DNA from: Undaria pinnatifida
Taxonomy: Eukaryota; Sar; Phaeophyceae; Laminariales; Alariaceae
NCBI GenBank assembly: GCA_012845835.1
Contig: JABAKD010000016.1
Coordinates: forward strand, 13,117,507-13,181,506
Length of the DNA stretch: 64,000 nt
Direction of reading: 5' to 3'
A program made the position numbers and the translations under genes. Below the pieces are notes generated by a model. That model made no database searches, was not told the origin of the DNA, and saw only the letters and a list, made by a program, of their open reading frames with translations. The first letter of the stretch is position 1; each line of letters opens with the position of its first letter. Below, in pieces: positions 52,567-63,240 of this stretch.

Positions 52567-53059
52567 TGTGAATAGCCTGTGAACACAATGGTTGTGTGGA
52601 GGCTGTCTTCTATGCGACGAGATCCAAAGGTGGCACAGAAATGTCTGTTAAGATCACTTGTGATAAGAAAGAAAAAGGGACAGCTTGGAAAGAGCGCTTG
52701 AGGCCAAAGAAAGAAAGAAAAAGAAGAAGAAGAAGAAGAAGAAGAAGAAGAAGAAGAAGAAGAAGAAGAAGAAGAAGAAGAAGAAGAAGAAGAAGAACAA
52801 TAAGGAAGAGTAAGGAGAGAAGGGAGAGTGATCATGGTGGGTTGCATCACCACTTGATCATCACAGAACAATGCCCGTAGTCCGGTAGAATACTGCAACA
52901 ACGGGACAACCTTAACTTACTCAAATCTACGTTTACATCTAGGTTCCACCGAAGATTCAACGTAAGATTCAACGTAAGATTCAACTGCGTATATATATTA
53001 TTCGTGCGAATAGACTGCGCATTAAATTAGATTTGAATCCAAGGTTCATACTCTCATCA
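52567..53059 (-). repeat. 5' LTR of the copia-type element
   Basis: Near-identical to 50620-51118, including the (GAA)n tract (52720-52797). The LTRs differ mainly in microsatellite length and single bases, so the insertion is relatively young. Confidence 0.9.
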
Positions 53060-53308
53060 AGTACCAGCACGCAAAATGAGATGGATGTTAACACTGCTGT
53101 GAATACCGCTTGTACTCGGCGCTCTGTACTGTTACCACGCGCAGCTAGCCTCGCAAGGCGTGCGTCATACCGCATCAACCACGCCGAGTATACCGTTGGT
53201 CGAAATTGGAGACTCCCGTGTGTGGCATCGGATTAGGATATCATGCATGACACGTTGCATCCCACGACACGTATGCACACTGCTGTGAAAGCATTCCATG
53301 CTTACACT

Positions 53309-54389
53309 GTTCACTTGCTCCAAGCGGGGTAGGTCTCAAGTCGCTGTATTAGTCTCCGAAGCACAGGGTAGAGGCAAGTCGAGAAGACTGAACTCGTGCG
53401 TGATAGCTCACAGCAGTCTACCATCAAGAACGCCAGTCAGGTACTACTGGGCGCCCAATAATAGTGCAATATCCCGACCGGCACGAAACTGTTCAGTGAC
53501 TGTCATACTGAAAAATCCCAAATCAACACCCTCCCGAATTATTCACAAGACACGAATGAATCAACAATGGACTTAATTCCATCACCTAAAATAACAAAAA
53601 ATGGCAAGAGGAAACTCATCTTTATGAGCGAAACCTCCTCCATACTCCTACATACAAAAATTGTAATCACAAAAAGTGAATACATCAGCCACGCCTTCAG
53701 GGTAAACACTAATGCGACAGAGAGAAGGCCATAGATCGCGAGGTCACCCGGAAAAAGTTCTCCCGTTGTCTCCTACTACCGTCATAGATACACAGATCTT
53801 CATAGTAAAGCGATGTAGCAAACATTCCTGTTCGCAAACACAGAATTTATCCGACCCGAAAATTAGCCTACGTCCTCCCTAATACAAAGAGTATCTGACC
53901 ATCCACAAACCACCCCTTCTTTCATTGCAAAACAAATGCGAAAAAAACTTGCTTGTGAAGTGAATAAAATCCTCAAAATATCTCATCCTTTGAACTCCTA
54001 AACAAGATTGCAACCACCCATTAAGTTCGGAAAAACAACTTCAGTAAGTAAATGACTAATCATGACTTTGCGTCCCCTCTCTGATGCTGAGAGCAGTATG
54101 TGACCAAGGACACGGTAGGGGGGTCACTTTTGGGACCTTTTTTTGTAGTGACTCTGGGTCACTAGCACGAGTGACCCTCCTCTCCCTTTCCGGTCATTCG
54201 CTTTCGTGCTGTTTTATTTAACTGTAGGAGTCCGCCATGGGCTGGTTAGCAGCGCTGCGCCCAAAACAATGGCTCGAGGCTTTTCGTACGTGAGGTAGAG
54301 AGTCACTCGTGCGAGTGACTCAAACCCAGTAGTGAAGTATCTCCCCTACGGTAGCCTTGGTCATCCTGTACTGTACGGTCACAAGGATT
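53309..54389 (+). mobile_element. TR-A family, half copy
   Basis: LTR-like 53309-53528 (220 bp; starts TGTTCACTTGCTCC, ends CAAATCAACA), followed by interior sequence parallel to 8746-9345 (for example GGCAAGAGGAAACTCATC, CCGTTGTCTCCTACTACCG). Matching stops at about 54389, where the tyrosine-recombinase retroelement begins. The second LTR is missing. A 263-bp inverted-repeat insertion lies at 54101-54363. Confidence 0.85.
54101..54363. mobile_element. 263-bp inverted-repeat insertion without target duplication
   Basis: Starts TGACCAAGG and ends CCTTGGTCA, with further imperfect pairing (CACGGTAGGGG with CCCCTACGGTAG). Removing it restores CAGTATGTCCTGTACTG, the string seen at the same place in the uninterrupted copy (9315-9331). 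No duplicated target bases remain. Inside is a palindrome GAGTCACTCG-TG-CGAGTGACTC (about 54300-54321) and repeated GTCACT/AGTGAC motifs. Confidence 0.82.
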
Positions 54390-54391
54390 CG

Positions 54392-57300
54392 TGTGGGGAG
54401 GGGGGGGGGGCAGGTATTGCGTTGGTTGGGGGAGTCGTTGACGGCACCCTATATGGAGCCGGGGCGCGTGCAAGCGTTCTTCGGGGACAAACATGAATTT
54501 CCTGGAATCGATTACTTGAGGCATATAGCGCGCGCAGGGGTGCCGGTCGACGTGCGAACGGGAGGAAACCTGACGAAAGAGCTCACATACGAAAACCATC
54601 AAACGCACAGAAGTTTCACGTCGCAGTGTGGGAAAAGCGGCTGTGGACATTGCGAGTGGCCGTGCGGTTGTTTTCCCAAAGGGACAGGCGGGGCAGGTAC
54701 AAGGATTGTGGGTGTCACCGGTCGGGGTAGTGGAAGAGCGTGAAAATATATGAATCATCCATGACGTGATTGTTGAGCACAGGTAACGGGACTGGGGGGG
54801 GGTCGGTAAATTCGACGACGGATTGGGATAAGATTTCGACATGTGCGCTGGCGGGGGTGATGCATGAATTAGTACAGAGGGTTCTGGGGCTGAGCGTCAA
54901 GCTCGGGGATCGAGCGCGAATTCTCATTATAAAAATGGATGGCAAGAACGCGTTCAGTCAGACTCCAGTGGACCCTGACGTGGCGGGGGTTTTCGGATAC
55001 GTGTTGGGTGAGTACCTTTTCATCGATTTTCGGTTGTAGTTTGGGTGGAGGGGCAGTCCCGGGTGGTGGGGGGTGATTTCGGCTGCGATGCAGCATGCGC
55101 AACGTAATACCACGAGAGTTTCCGCGTTGTTCTCGCCGGCCGGGAACCTCGCAGTAGAGCATGTGACGGTGGCGCAGAAACAGGGCGTTCCGTAGTTGGC
55201 TGACCGGCAGAGTATGTCGTGACACCGGCCGAAGGGGGTGGGCAGAAGGCCCGGCGTTTGTGGATTTTTTATGTATGATGCCGTTTCGGTAGAAGTTCAG
55301 TGGGATGCGGAGGGGGCGCCGTGTTTGGAGTTGTCAAGATCCTTAGCTTTCATCTATGATCAAGCTATGGGCGAGAGACCCGAGGGGTAGGAGTCATTGT
55401 TATCGTGCACAAAGGTGACGGGCTGGGCAACGCAACAGGAGGTTTTCTGGGTACGATATCGACACAGAGAGTATGACCATTGCCCTGCCGACACGAAAGT
55501 AGACGACTTGCGCGCGGGAGTAGCAGAGTGGCCGGCGGAGCGGCAGTCGGCAACGGCGCGGGAGGTGTAAGTGTTAGCGGGGAAGTTGCACCACGCTTCC
55601 TTTGTGATCCAGCCCGGACGGTACTTCGTCCGTAGGCTGCTGCGGCTTTCTGATCTGCATCTTAGTGGGGCGGAGCGGACCAGCGGGGGGGGAAGAGTGG
55701 GGCAGGTGCAGAAAGTGGGCGGAAGCGAGGTGGGTTTTACGTCTGTCGCGTGAATTCATGGCTGACGTGGGGCGGTGGAGATGGTTTTTGGGGAGGGGGA
55801 GAGGGTACGGGGGGGAGAGGATAACAGCACCGTCCTTTAGCTTCGTTAAGCAGCGGCCGAGTAGGACATGGTTTTCGGACGCATTCTTGGCAGCAAATAG
55901 GGGGGTTATGTATGGAGACGGGGGTGTACTGGAGATTCGACCTGCCAGAAGAGGTGGAGAAACGAACGGTAAATGGGGGGCGAGTCGTAGATTTTTTTGA
56001 TTTCCATCAACTTGCTCGAGGTAATGGCTATGGTGATGACGGCGTTCGTTGTGATAGATATAAGGGGAGACAGACCGCGTACCAGAGGACAAACAGTTCT
56101 GGTGAGGGCAGATAATGAAGCAGCGGTGACCTGGGTACGGAGGTGCCGCGAGGGGGGGGAAGAAGCGGGCGAGGATAGGGGCATTACTGAGGATGGTGGG
56201 GGCATGGGAAGCCAGGGGAAGGTGGTGTTTCCAGGCAAGGCATGAGCGGGGGTTCGATAATAGGTTGGCAGGCGGTTTGGCTAGGTGGAAACGGCGGCAG
56301 ATTCTCGAGAAAGTTAATGCAGAATGCCCTGAAATCGCTTGGTTGGTGCAGGGGAGAGCAGCTGATGTGTTCGGAGATATTGCGAGAGGGTACGCATTTG
56401 GAAGAGCTGCAGCTTCGACTCGAAGGACTTACGAGGCGAATTGGAGGATGTGGGTGGGCTGGCGGTTTTTATCGGGAAGGGGTGCTGGCTGCCGAAAGAC
56501 ATGGGGGAGATGGAGCTGGTGGGGGAATTGGTCGAGTTCATGGGATACTGTTGAGCAGGGAAAGGGAACAAGGAGTCGACTATAGTAGGCAAGTTGGTGG
56601 CGATCAATTTCTATTATGAACAGTTCTTGAGGCTGTCAGTGCCCATGACTAACCCATTGATCAGATCTTTCAGTAGGCAAGGTATCAAGAGGGCGCACGT
56701 AGAGATGAGTAGACAGCAAAGAGTGTGAAGGCCGTTGACGTGGAGAATGCTGACGGGGATGCACGAGAGCGTTCGGGCATGGGGGGAAGGCGGGAGGGTG
56801 TTATGGATAGGTCTGGTGCTGACGATTTTTTTCATGTTGCGAGCGTCGGAGAGCCATCCCACGGTAGGGGTTGCAGTTGTTGCATTAACTAATAGTATAG
56901 ATCCATCCTACGGTAGGGGTGCAGCATCAGTCCCTGAGTATTCACATGAGGAACTCAATATCTCACTCGAAAAATGACTTGGAAGGTATTCGGTCCCACA
57001 ACCCGACCACTAAGCTTCTATGACTTAGTCCTAACAAAAATATGTACTCGTGAAATCACTTGATCAGTGTGACTAACCGATAGGTCCTCACTTGAAGAGT
57101 TCAATCCGACAGGTACATTGTTAGTTAATCCAACAGTTGCAACCCCTACCGTGGGATTACTCTGGGAAGGTTTGCCGAGGAGAACGGGGTGTTCCATAAA
57201 GTATACTGTTTGAGGAGGGGGGATGTGGCGTTTTTCAGGCATAACGAGCAGTTGGTAGAAAGCAGAACACACGAGGAAAACAAAGTGGAGGTGAGGTTCA

Positions 57301-57833
57301 GGGGGTCGAAGGGGGACCACGGGAGAAAGAGGGCGGTGCTGGTGAGAACAAGGACAGGACGTGGGTGGAGAGAAGAAGGAGGGGCGGTGGATCCATTAGT
57401 GGAGCTTTTTAGGCTGCACAGTAACAGGGATTGGACGGAGGAAGCTCCCTTGATGTCATTTAGGGGAAAAGGATGGTTGGGAGGTTTGGTCTGGGGACGG
57501 GCAACCCAGTGCTTGAGGGATGGCATGGCAAGCATAGGGGAGAGGTGGAGAGAGGAGGGGAGGCGGGCGGGGACGAGATTGATTCCAGAAGAACTCGCGT
57601 TGCATTCGGGGACAATAGGCGGAGCGACAAGACTGGCCGCAAGAGGGGTACCGGAGGCCGTAATAAAGAAAGGAGAAGGTCGTCATACTCGTTTATGGCG
57701 TACGTTAGGGCGAACACGGAGGACCTGGTCTGGGTGTCAGAGGTGTTGGAGCACGGGGCAGGGGAGTTTGAGACACAACCGGGACAAGGGAATAGATAGG
57801 GCGGAATGGGATAAGTATCACTCTGCCCGATAA
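54392..57833 (+). pseudogene. Tyrosine-recombinase (DIRS/Ngaro-like) retrotransposon polyprotein remnant
   Basis: Plus-strand fragments in order: an N-terminal segment (EFPGIDYLRHIARAGVPVDV); an RT palm (RILIIKMDGKNAFSQTPVDP, FGYVLGEYLFIDFRL, then FGWRGSPGWWGVISAAM, 54880-55090); degenerate sequence with many stops (55190-55560); GKLHHASFVIQPGRYFVRRL (55571 on); an RNase H-like stretch (VLVRADNEAAVTWVRRC); then a recombinase core (RRTYEANWRMWVGW; LTIFFMLRASE, whose R is the first catalytic arginine; YCLRRGDVAFF; LALHSGTIGGATRLA). In the HxxR motif the arginine is Thr (residue 142 of the frame from 57189). The Tyr region (SFMAYVRAN) is in another frame. A MITE (56856-57157) splits the gene after LRASE. 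RT plus tyrosine recombinase, with no DDE integrase, defines the DIRS order. Dead through stops, frameshifts, a lost catalytic Arg and the insertion. Confidence 0.85.
56856..57157. mobile_element. 302-bp MITE inside the recombinase gene
   Basis: The terminal inverted repeats begin with a perfect 20-bp ATCCCACGGTAGGGGTTGCA and continue for about 38 bp with few mismatches (GTTGTTGCATTAACTA against ACTGTTGGATTAACTA). ATCCTACGGTAGGGGT recurs internally at 56905. The recombinase frame is LRASE before it and FAEENGVFHKVYCLRRGDV-like after it, showing a true insertion. The target duplication is unclear. Confidence 0.88.
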
Positions 57834-57917
57834 TGTAACGACCGCTTGGGAAACCGCTATCGGAACCCAAACGGTCAGTACACAACCGGACGGAAAGGTA
57901 GGAGAATCGCGGTCTCG

Positions 57918-58180
57918 GGTGGGGAGGCGTCTCACTAGCGGAGCGCGACTGGTAGGTAGGTCGACCGCATCCGTTTGCGTTGATGGGGGAGGCGTAAGTA
58001 AGAGGGGAAAGGGAAGGAGCGGCTCCTCCTTCCCCTTCTCCCTCCGGCCATTTTTTATAGAGGTAGGGGAGGCGTACGCATCCGGGGGGGGGGCGGGTGC
58101 AGGACAGCTCTCCTCCCCCTCCCCCATCATTTCGGCTTCTTCAATTAATATAAAGCATCTTTCGTGAAAGTAAAAACCCA
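57918..58180 (+). repeat. Long direct repeat, left copy
   Basis: GGCGTCTCACTAGCGGAGCG, GTAGGTAGGTCGACCGC, AGGCGTACGCATCCGGGGGG and CATTTCGGCTTCTTCAAT, ending CTTTCGTGAAAGTAAAAACC. It matches 58985-59250. It lies right after the recombinase retroelement and may be part of its terminal repeats. Confidence 0.88.
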
Positions 58181-58589
58181 AAGAGGAAGGTTATTGTAGG
58201 GGTAAACTGGTGTTTGGGGTCAATGGGTAGAAAGATAGAACAGTAAAAGAACGAAATTCGGTGGGGTTGCATGTAGGATAGCGGGATGTTTGGTACGGGG
58301 TATTGTAGAGAAAAATGAAAGTTTCGGATAATTATGAGGCAAAATAAGATCGAAAGGTCAGATACCAACAAGCAACTGTAGAGCTGTGTGAAGCGGGGAA
58401 TCGTCGGTGCAGCGAATAGCCAAGAAGAGTAGCTAACGGGCGAGGCCCTGCTCGTGCCGAAGAGGACCGGGACAGAGGGCAAGGAACGTCAGGGGGTCGT
58501 CAAGTTGTTTCTTTCCAGCCCACCCTCCCGCAAAATTCCACGGCGGATGGGCAAAGGGAGGGGAGGAGGACACAATGGTCGCTTAGTTA

Positions 58590-58920
58590 TGGCATAATCT
58601 CGATCACACGGGTCGTTTCCAACGGAATCATTGCATATTTCGATCGTTTGGCTCTCGTAGCATAATCTTGATCGCACGGGGCGTTTGAAACGGAACCACC
58701 CGAATGCACGCGTAGGTGGTGGTCGGTTACTGATGGCATATCCCGATCCCACGGGTCGTTAGAAACTGAAATCATCACACTCAATAATCGTTTAGCAATC
58801 GTGTTGGGTTCCCGATATGAACGGGCTGTTAGAAACGGGACCATCCGAAAGCACAGGCACATAGTGGTCGGTCAGTGGTGGCATAATCTCGATCGCACGG
58901 GCCGTTAGAAACGGATCTCC
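58590..58920 (-). repeat. Degenerate tandem repeat, GATCGCACGGG(C/T)CGTTAGAAAC unit
   Basis: GGCATAATCTCGATCGCACG followed by GGCCGTTAGAAACGG(A) recurs at about 58590, 58660, 58735, 58810 and 58878, with ACCATCCGAAAGCAC between some units. It lies between the two long direct repeats. Confidence 0.8.
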
Positions 58921-58984
58921 TTGACCGTTTTAGAATTTTCGGAGTCCCGAATGAACGGGCCCCGGTTTGAACACGAAAACCTAA

Positions 58985-59250
58985 GAAGGGGGGGGCGTCT
59001 CACTAGCGGAGCGCGACCGGTAGGTAGGTCGACCGCGTTTCGTTTGTGTTGGTGGGCGAGGCGTAAGCAATGGGGGAAGGGAGGAAGCGGCCCCTGCTTC
59101 CCCTCCTCCCTTCTGCTCTCATATACCTGGTGTAGAAGTAAGGGAGGCGTACGCATCCGGGGGGGGCGGGGGCAGAACAGCCCTCCCCCCCCTCCCACCA
59201 TTTCGGTTTCTTCAATAAATATAAAGCACATTTCGTGGAAGTAAAAACCA
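58985..59250 (+). repeat. Long direct repeat, right copy
   Basis: Same landmarks as 57918-58180 with scattered differences. An AATACC/TACCTGG-type change (CATATACCTGGTGTAGAAG) replaces TTTTTTATAGAGGTAGG. Confidence 0.88.
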
Positions 59251-59386
59251 AACAAGCTGGAGGTGTTCGCTCTTAACCAAGTTATCACAAACAAATTAAA
59301 ATGTTGTCAATTTGTTGCGCCAGGCATGCCTACCTTTATCTGTTATTTGATTTTGCCGGAAAGGTTTCACGGTTACTGTTGCCTCG

Positions 59387-59525
<139 letters not shown>

Positions 59526-59529
59526 TCTG

Positions 59530-60375
59530 TTGTGTCTACCGCGATATAATCGTTTTTGTGCGGTGTATTTGCTGAACCGCTCTCCTTCCGATCAATTTCT
59601 TTGTTTACATTTCCCATTATATTCGTGTTCCGTTGTGTGTGTCCGCGGAGGGGTTAAAGGCGATTATTGCGGTGTGGACATCGCTATCCTCATACACAGC
59701 AGGCAGGGACCACAGAGTTTGTCTCTCTCTAGGATGAGGCAACGGCACGGACACTAGAGCCGCATGATGATGTTGTGCTTGTTTTGTTAAATTGGACTAG
59801 ATGTCATGCACGCACGCATTGTTTGCGTTTCTTCGTATATGTAGAAAGGCTTGTAAGCTCCGTTGTATATCAACTGTCGTTTGCAGTCATCTCTCATGCA
59901 AATTATTCAGCTGCTAGGCCGCTGTTTTCTGTTGTTGCTCTCTGGCCGCTTGTCTCTACTGCTGGTTGTTCTGTTTCGCATGTTCTTCTCAATTAAGGAG
60001 AATGTCATAATTATTATGATCATGATTATGATTCTGGTTGCGTTCCTTCGTTCGTAGAAAGGCTCGAATACTGCGCTGCATTCGTCAGCTAGCTGTCGTT
60101 CAACTCATTCCTTGTGGTACCTCCCTCTGCTGTTCTGCTGTTGCTCTATGTCGTTGCCGTTTTTCCTTCTGTCGTTGCTTGCTCACGCGGTGTTTCGACC
60201 TTTCGTCTTCGTCGTGCCCTGTACGCGTCTTGTCGCAAACTGCATGGTCAGGTATGCCACAACGGAGACCGCTGCTGGCAGACCTGATGTTCCCCGCGTG
60301 TTGCCGGAAACGACCATGTTAGGGAGGTGCTTCACCCGAGGGAGGTTCCCGTGTCGTCAGCCCACCACACCGACG
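59530..60375. other. Stretch without recognisable gene
   Basis: T-rich frames of 60-95 codons with no domain. No repeat partner seen in the window. Confidence 0.4.
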
Positions 60376-60378
60376 TCG

Positions 60379-61929
60379 TGTTGATTTGGGGGTTTTATTA
60401 TGACAGTTACGTATCAGCTTCGTGCCATTTCCGGCTATTATGGCTTCCCTAGTAATTGGTTGGCGTTCTTGATGGTAGACTGCTGTGAGATATCACGGAC
60501 GAGCTCACTCTTCTCGACTTGCCTCTACCCTGCGGTTGGGAGACGTAATACAATGACTTAAAACCTACCCCGCTTGGAGCTAACGAACACTCTAGAGAAA
60601 GAGTGAACAGATTCGGTCTAGCCTCATGGCGAGTCTACGGGTCAGCAGCATATTGGAACAGGGCCATGCTCTCGAAGAAGCTTGGTGGGGAAGGAAGGGC
60701 GGCGCTTTTGGAGCCACCCTTTTTAGACACCAGCCGTGACGAGCAGCAAGGCGCAAGGAGGAGTCCGGTGGGGAGAAGGAGAGAGCCACCGCTGGTATGG
60801 CAGGGAGAGATGCTGTATCATCATCGTCGGGATCCTTCGATCATCATATATGGTGGAAGAGAGAGCAGGGGAGGGCAGCTTGGGTTGTTCGTGTCGACAG
60901 TGGCGGCATTTTATTGTTTATTTTATTCGATTATTTGGAGCTATAGCAAAATAAAGCCATAAACGGAGCATTTTCGATTTTGTGATGGTTTGCAAGTGAC
61001 CAATATTTTGGGTAATCAAACTTGTTGGCAACGACTGGTTACACTGAGTTTTAGGTTCGTTGGTATCTCTTCTTTGTGGTTGCCTACGTGTTTTGACGGG
61101 ATGAAATGGGGTATCCTTGTGACCGTACGGTGCAGGACACACTCATAATAGGAGAGGAGAGGCAAAGTCATGATTAGACATTGAATTGCCGATGTTGGTT
61201 TTTCGAGGTTGATGGGTGGCTGAAATCTCTTGTTTGGGGATTCGAAGGATAAGATATTATTTGGAGGATTATGTTTAAAATAATCACACGCAAGTTATAT
61301 TGCATTTGTTTTGCGATGAAAAACGGGGTGGCTTGTGGATGGTTAGATAGGGGTGGGTGTAGGCTAATTTTCGCGTCGGGTAAATTCTGTGTTTGCAGAC
61401 AAGAATTTATGCTATATTGTTTTACCGATATGATCTGTGCATCTATGGCGGTAGCAGGGGACAACGGGAGACCTTTGGCCGCGTGACCTTGCGATCTCTG
61501 GCATTTTATCTGTTGCATTAGTTTTTGCCCTGATGGCGCGGCTGTTGCAATCTCTTCTTGCCATTACAACTACCTGTTGTAAGTGGGAGCATAGAAGAGG
61601 TTTTCGATCTCATGAAGATGAATTTCCTCTTGCCATTTATGTTGTTTTTAGGTGATGAAATTGAGTTTATTGTTGTTTCGTCACTGTGTTGTGAAGAATC
61701 CGGGAGGGCGCTGATTTGGGATTTTCAATATGACAGTTACTTACCTGTTTCGTGCCGTTTCGGGCTATTGGCATATTATGAGTTCCCTAGTAATTGGCTG
61801 GCGTTCCTGATGGTAGACTGCTGTGAGCTATCACGGACGAGCTCACTCTTCTCGACTTACCTCTTTACCCTGTGGTTGGGAGACATAATGCAATGGCTGG
61901 AAATCTACCCCGCTTGGAGCTAACGAACA
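60379..61929 (-). mobile_element. TR-A family, short complete copy
   Basis: Reverse orientation. LTRs are 60379-60589 (211 bp) and 61709-61929 (221 bp). Outer ends TGTTGATTTGG and CTAACGAACA, with flanking CGTCG and CGACG (4 of 5 match) as a probable target duplication. The interior (1.1 kb) is collinear with parts of the 8469-11591 copy, for example ATCTCTCCCTGCCATACCAG and CCTTCCCCACCAAGCTTC (minus strand), but lacks about 1.5 kb of it. No coding capacity. Confidence 0.87.
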
Positions 61930-61974
61930 CGACGAAGGCACCATTGATTGTTGAAGACCACTTCTTTTCATTTC

Positions 61975-62290
61975 GATGGCCTTGTTGGCTGTTTTCTTGG
62001 GGTTTATTTTCTATCGCTGCGTTGGCTGTTTTTTTGTTTTGTTTTGTTTTGAATTCGATAGCCGCGTTGGATGTTTTGTTTGGTTTTGTTTTGCTTCTTT
62101 TGTTACGATAGCCGCGTTGGCTGGTTCGTTACGTTTTGTTATGTTTTTGATTTCGGTAGCCACGTTGTATGTTTTGTTTGTTTTTGTTTTGCTTCTTTTG
62201 TTGCGATAGCCGCGTTGGCTGGTTTGTTATGTTTTGTTATGTTTTTTATTTCGATAGCCGAGGAGGCTGTTTTGTTTTGTTTTGTTTTGT
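61975..62290 (+). repeat. Tandem repeat, about 48-bp unit, 6-7 copies
   Basis: Each unit has GATAGCCGCGTTGGCTG followed by T-rich TTTGTT and TTTTGTTTTG. Directly follows the right end of the TR-A copy. Confidence 0.88.
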
Positions 62291-62299
62291 TTTGTCTTG

Positions 62300-63240
62300 T
62301 TTTTGCCTTGTTCGCTCCACTTCTTAATTTGGAGGCGCAGCTATTGCAATATTTTCTGCGATTTAATGGTTTTGTTTGAGGGCAACGAATTTTTTTATCT
62401 TGGGTTTCGCTGATGTGGGCTTCCCCTGTGCATCTGCGTTGATTCTATTTCACAGCTCATGGGAGGTTTGCCCCATTTCTAGGTTCGGCACTGTTTCGTA
62501 AAGAGTAGGAGAAGTTGTGTTGGCATAATCTCTTGAGCAGTGACGGGGTCGTGTTTACTATTAGCTTATGGCTTGAACTTGATGGGACTAGTGAGTGGCC
62601 GTTTGGAGAGGGCCACATGCTTGCCGTTGTAGCTCCTCGGCCTTCGGCCATAAATATTGTTTGAAGTTTCTTGTGTCAAAGGCTTCTTTCGTGTGCTTTA
62701 ATACCCGGCATCGGAGTTCCGCTTTGGCCACACGTTTAGGATTTCTTTGCCGGTTGCACTTTCGCGGTTTGGATTTATTGAGCTACCGACGTTGCATCTA
62801 GGTAGAGGATTGCATTGTATGTGGGCAGCCTCTAAAAGGAGTAGACGGGTCAGTCCCGTGGAGTTTGTTGGATTAAATCGGTTATGCGAAGAATAATGTG
62901 CTCCCAGCAGCCCAGCCTCAGGCCGCGAGCTTCACTGCAACACACAGTGTGAAGAAGATTGTATATAGATGTATTTATTAGCTGGTCCCGGATGCTGATA
63001 AGAGGGAAGGAGATGAAGTGAGGCGAGTGGGCGAATCCATCTCGCTCCACACGAGGAAATATTCTCAAGCCCCTAAATTCCCAAATACTACAGGTACTAC
63101 ATCCTCATATACACGTTATTTACTACACTTTAACACTAGGTTGCGTACTGCATCTAACATCAAACCTTGTAGAATAGTAAACTTTACCAGGTACAGATGA
63201 TATAAAGGGATGTCTTATTGCTTCAATCGTCAGGTTTGTC
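62300..63240. other. Stretch without recognisable gene
   Basis: Short frames only. No recognisable repeat partner. Confidence 0.4.

Larger units (their letters stand above)
50620..53059 (-). mobile_element. Copia-type LTR element with a single unknown ORF, 2,440 bp
   Basis: Two closely similar direct repeats, 50620-51118 (499 bp) and 52567-53059 (493 bp), with TG...CA ends (TGTTGAGAGTATGAACC on the minus strand at the 50.6-kb copy; TGATGAG at the other). Flanking AGCAC and AGTAC form an imperfect 5-bp target duplication. On the minus strand a purine-rich GTGGGGGCG lies directly before the 3' LTR (51119-51127), and GGTTATGAGCC, resembling the initiator-Met half-tRNA primer site of copia elements, follows the 5' LTR (52556-52566). 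The 1,448-bp interior lacks protease, integrase, RT and RNase H. It holds one minus-strand ORF (51831-52564) that I do not recognise. Confidence 0.88.

Noticed and set aside
53309-53528. Solo LTR interpretation for the 53.3-kb copy
   Set aside because: Interior sequence of the family continues for over 800 bp after it, so it is a truncated element rather than a solo LTR.
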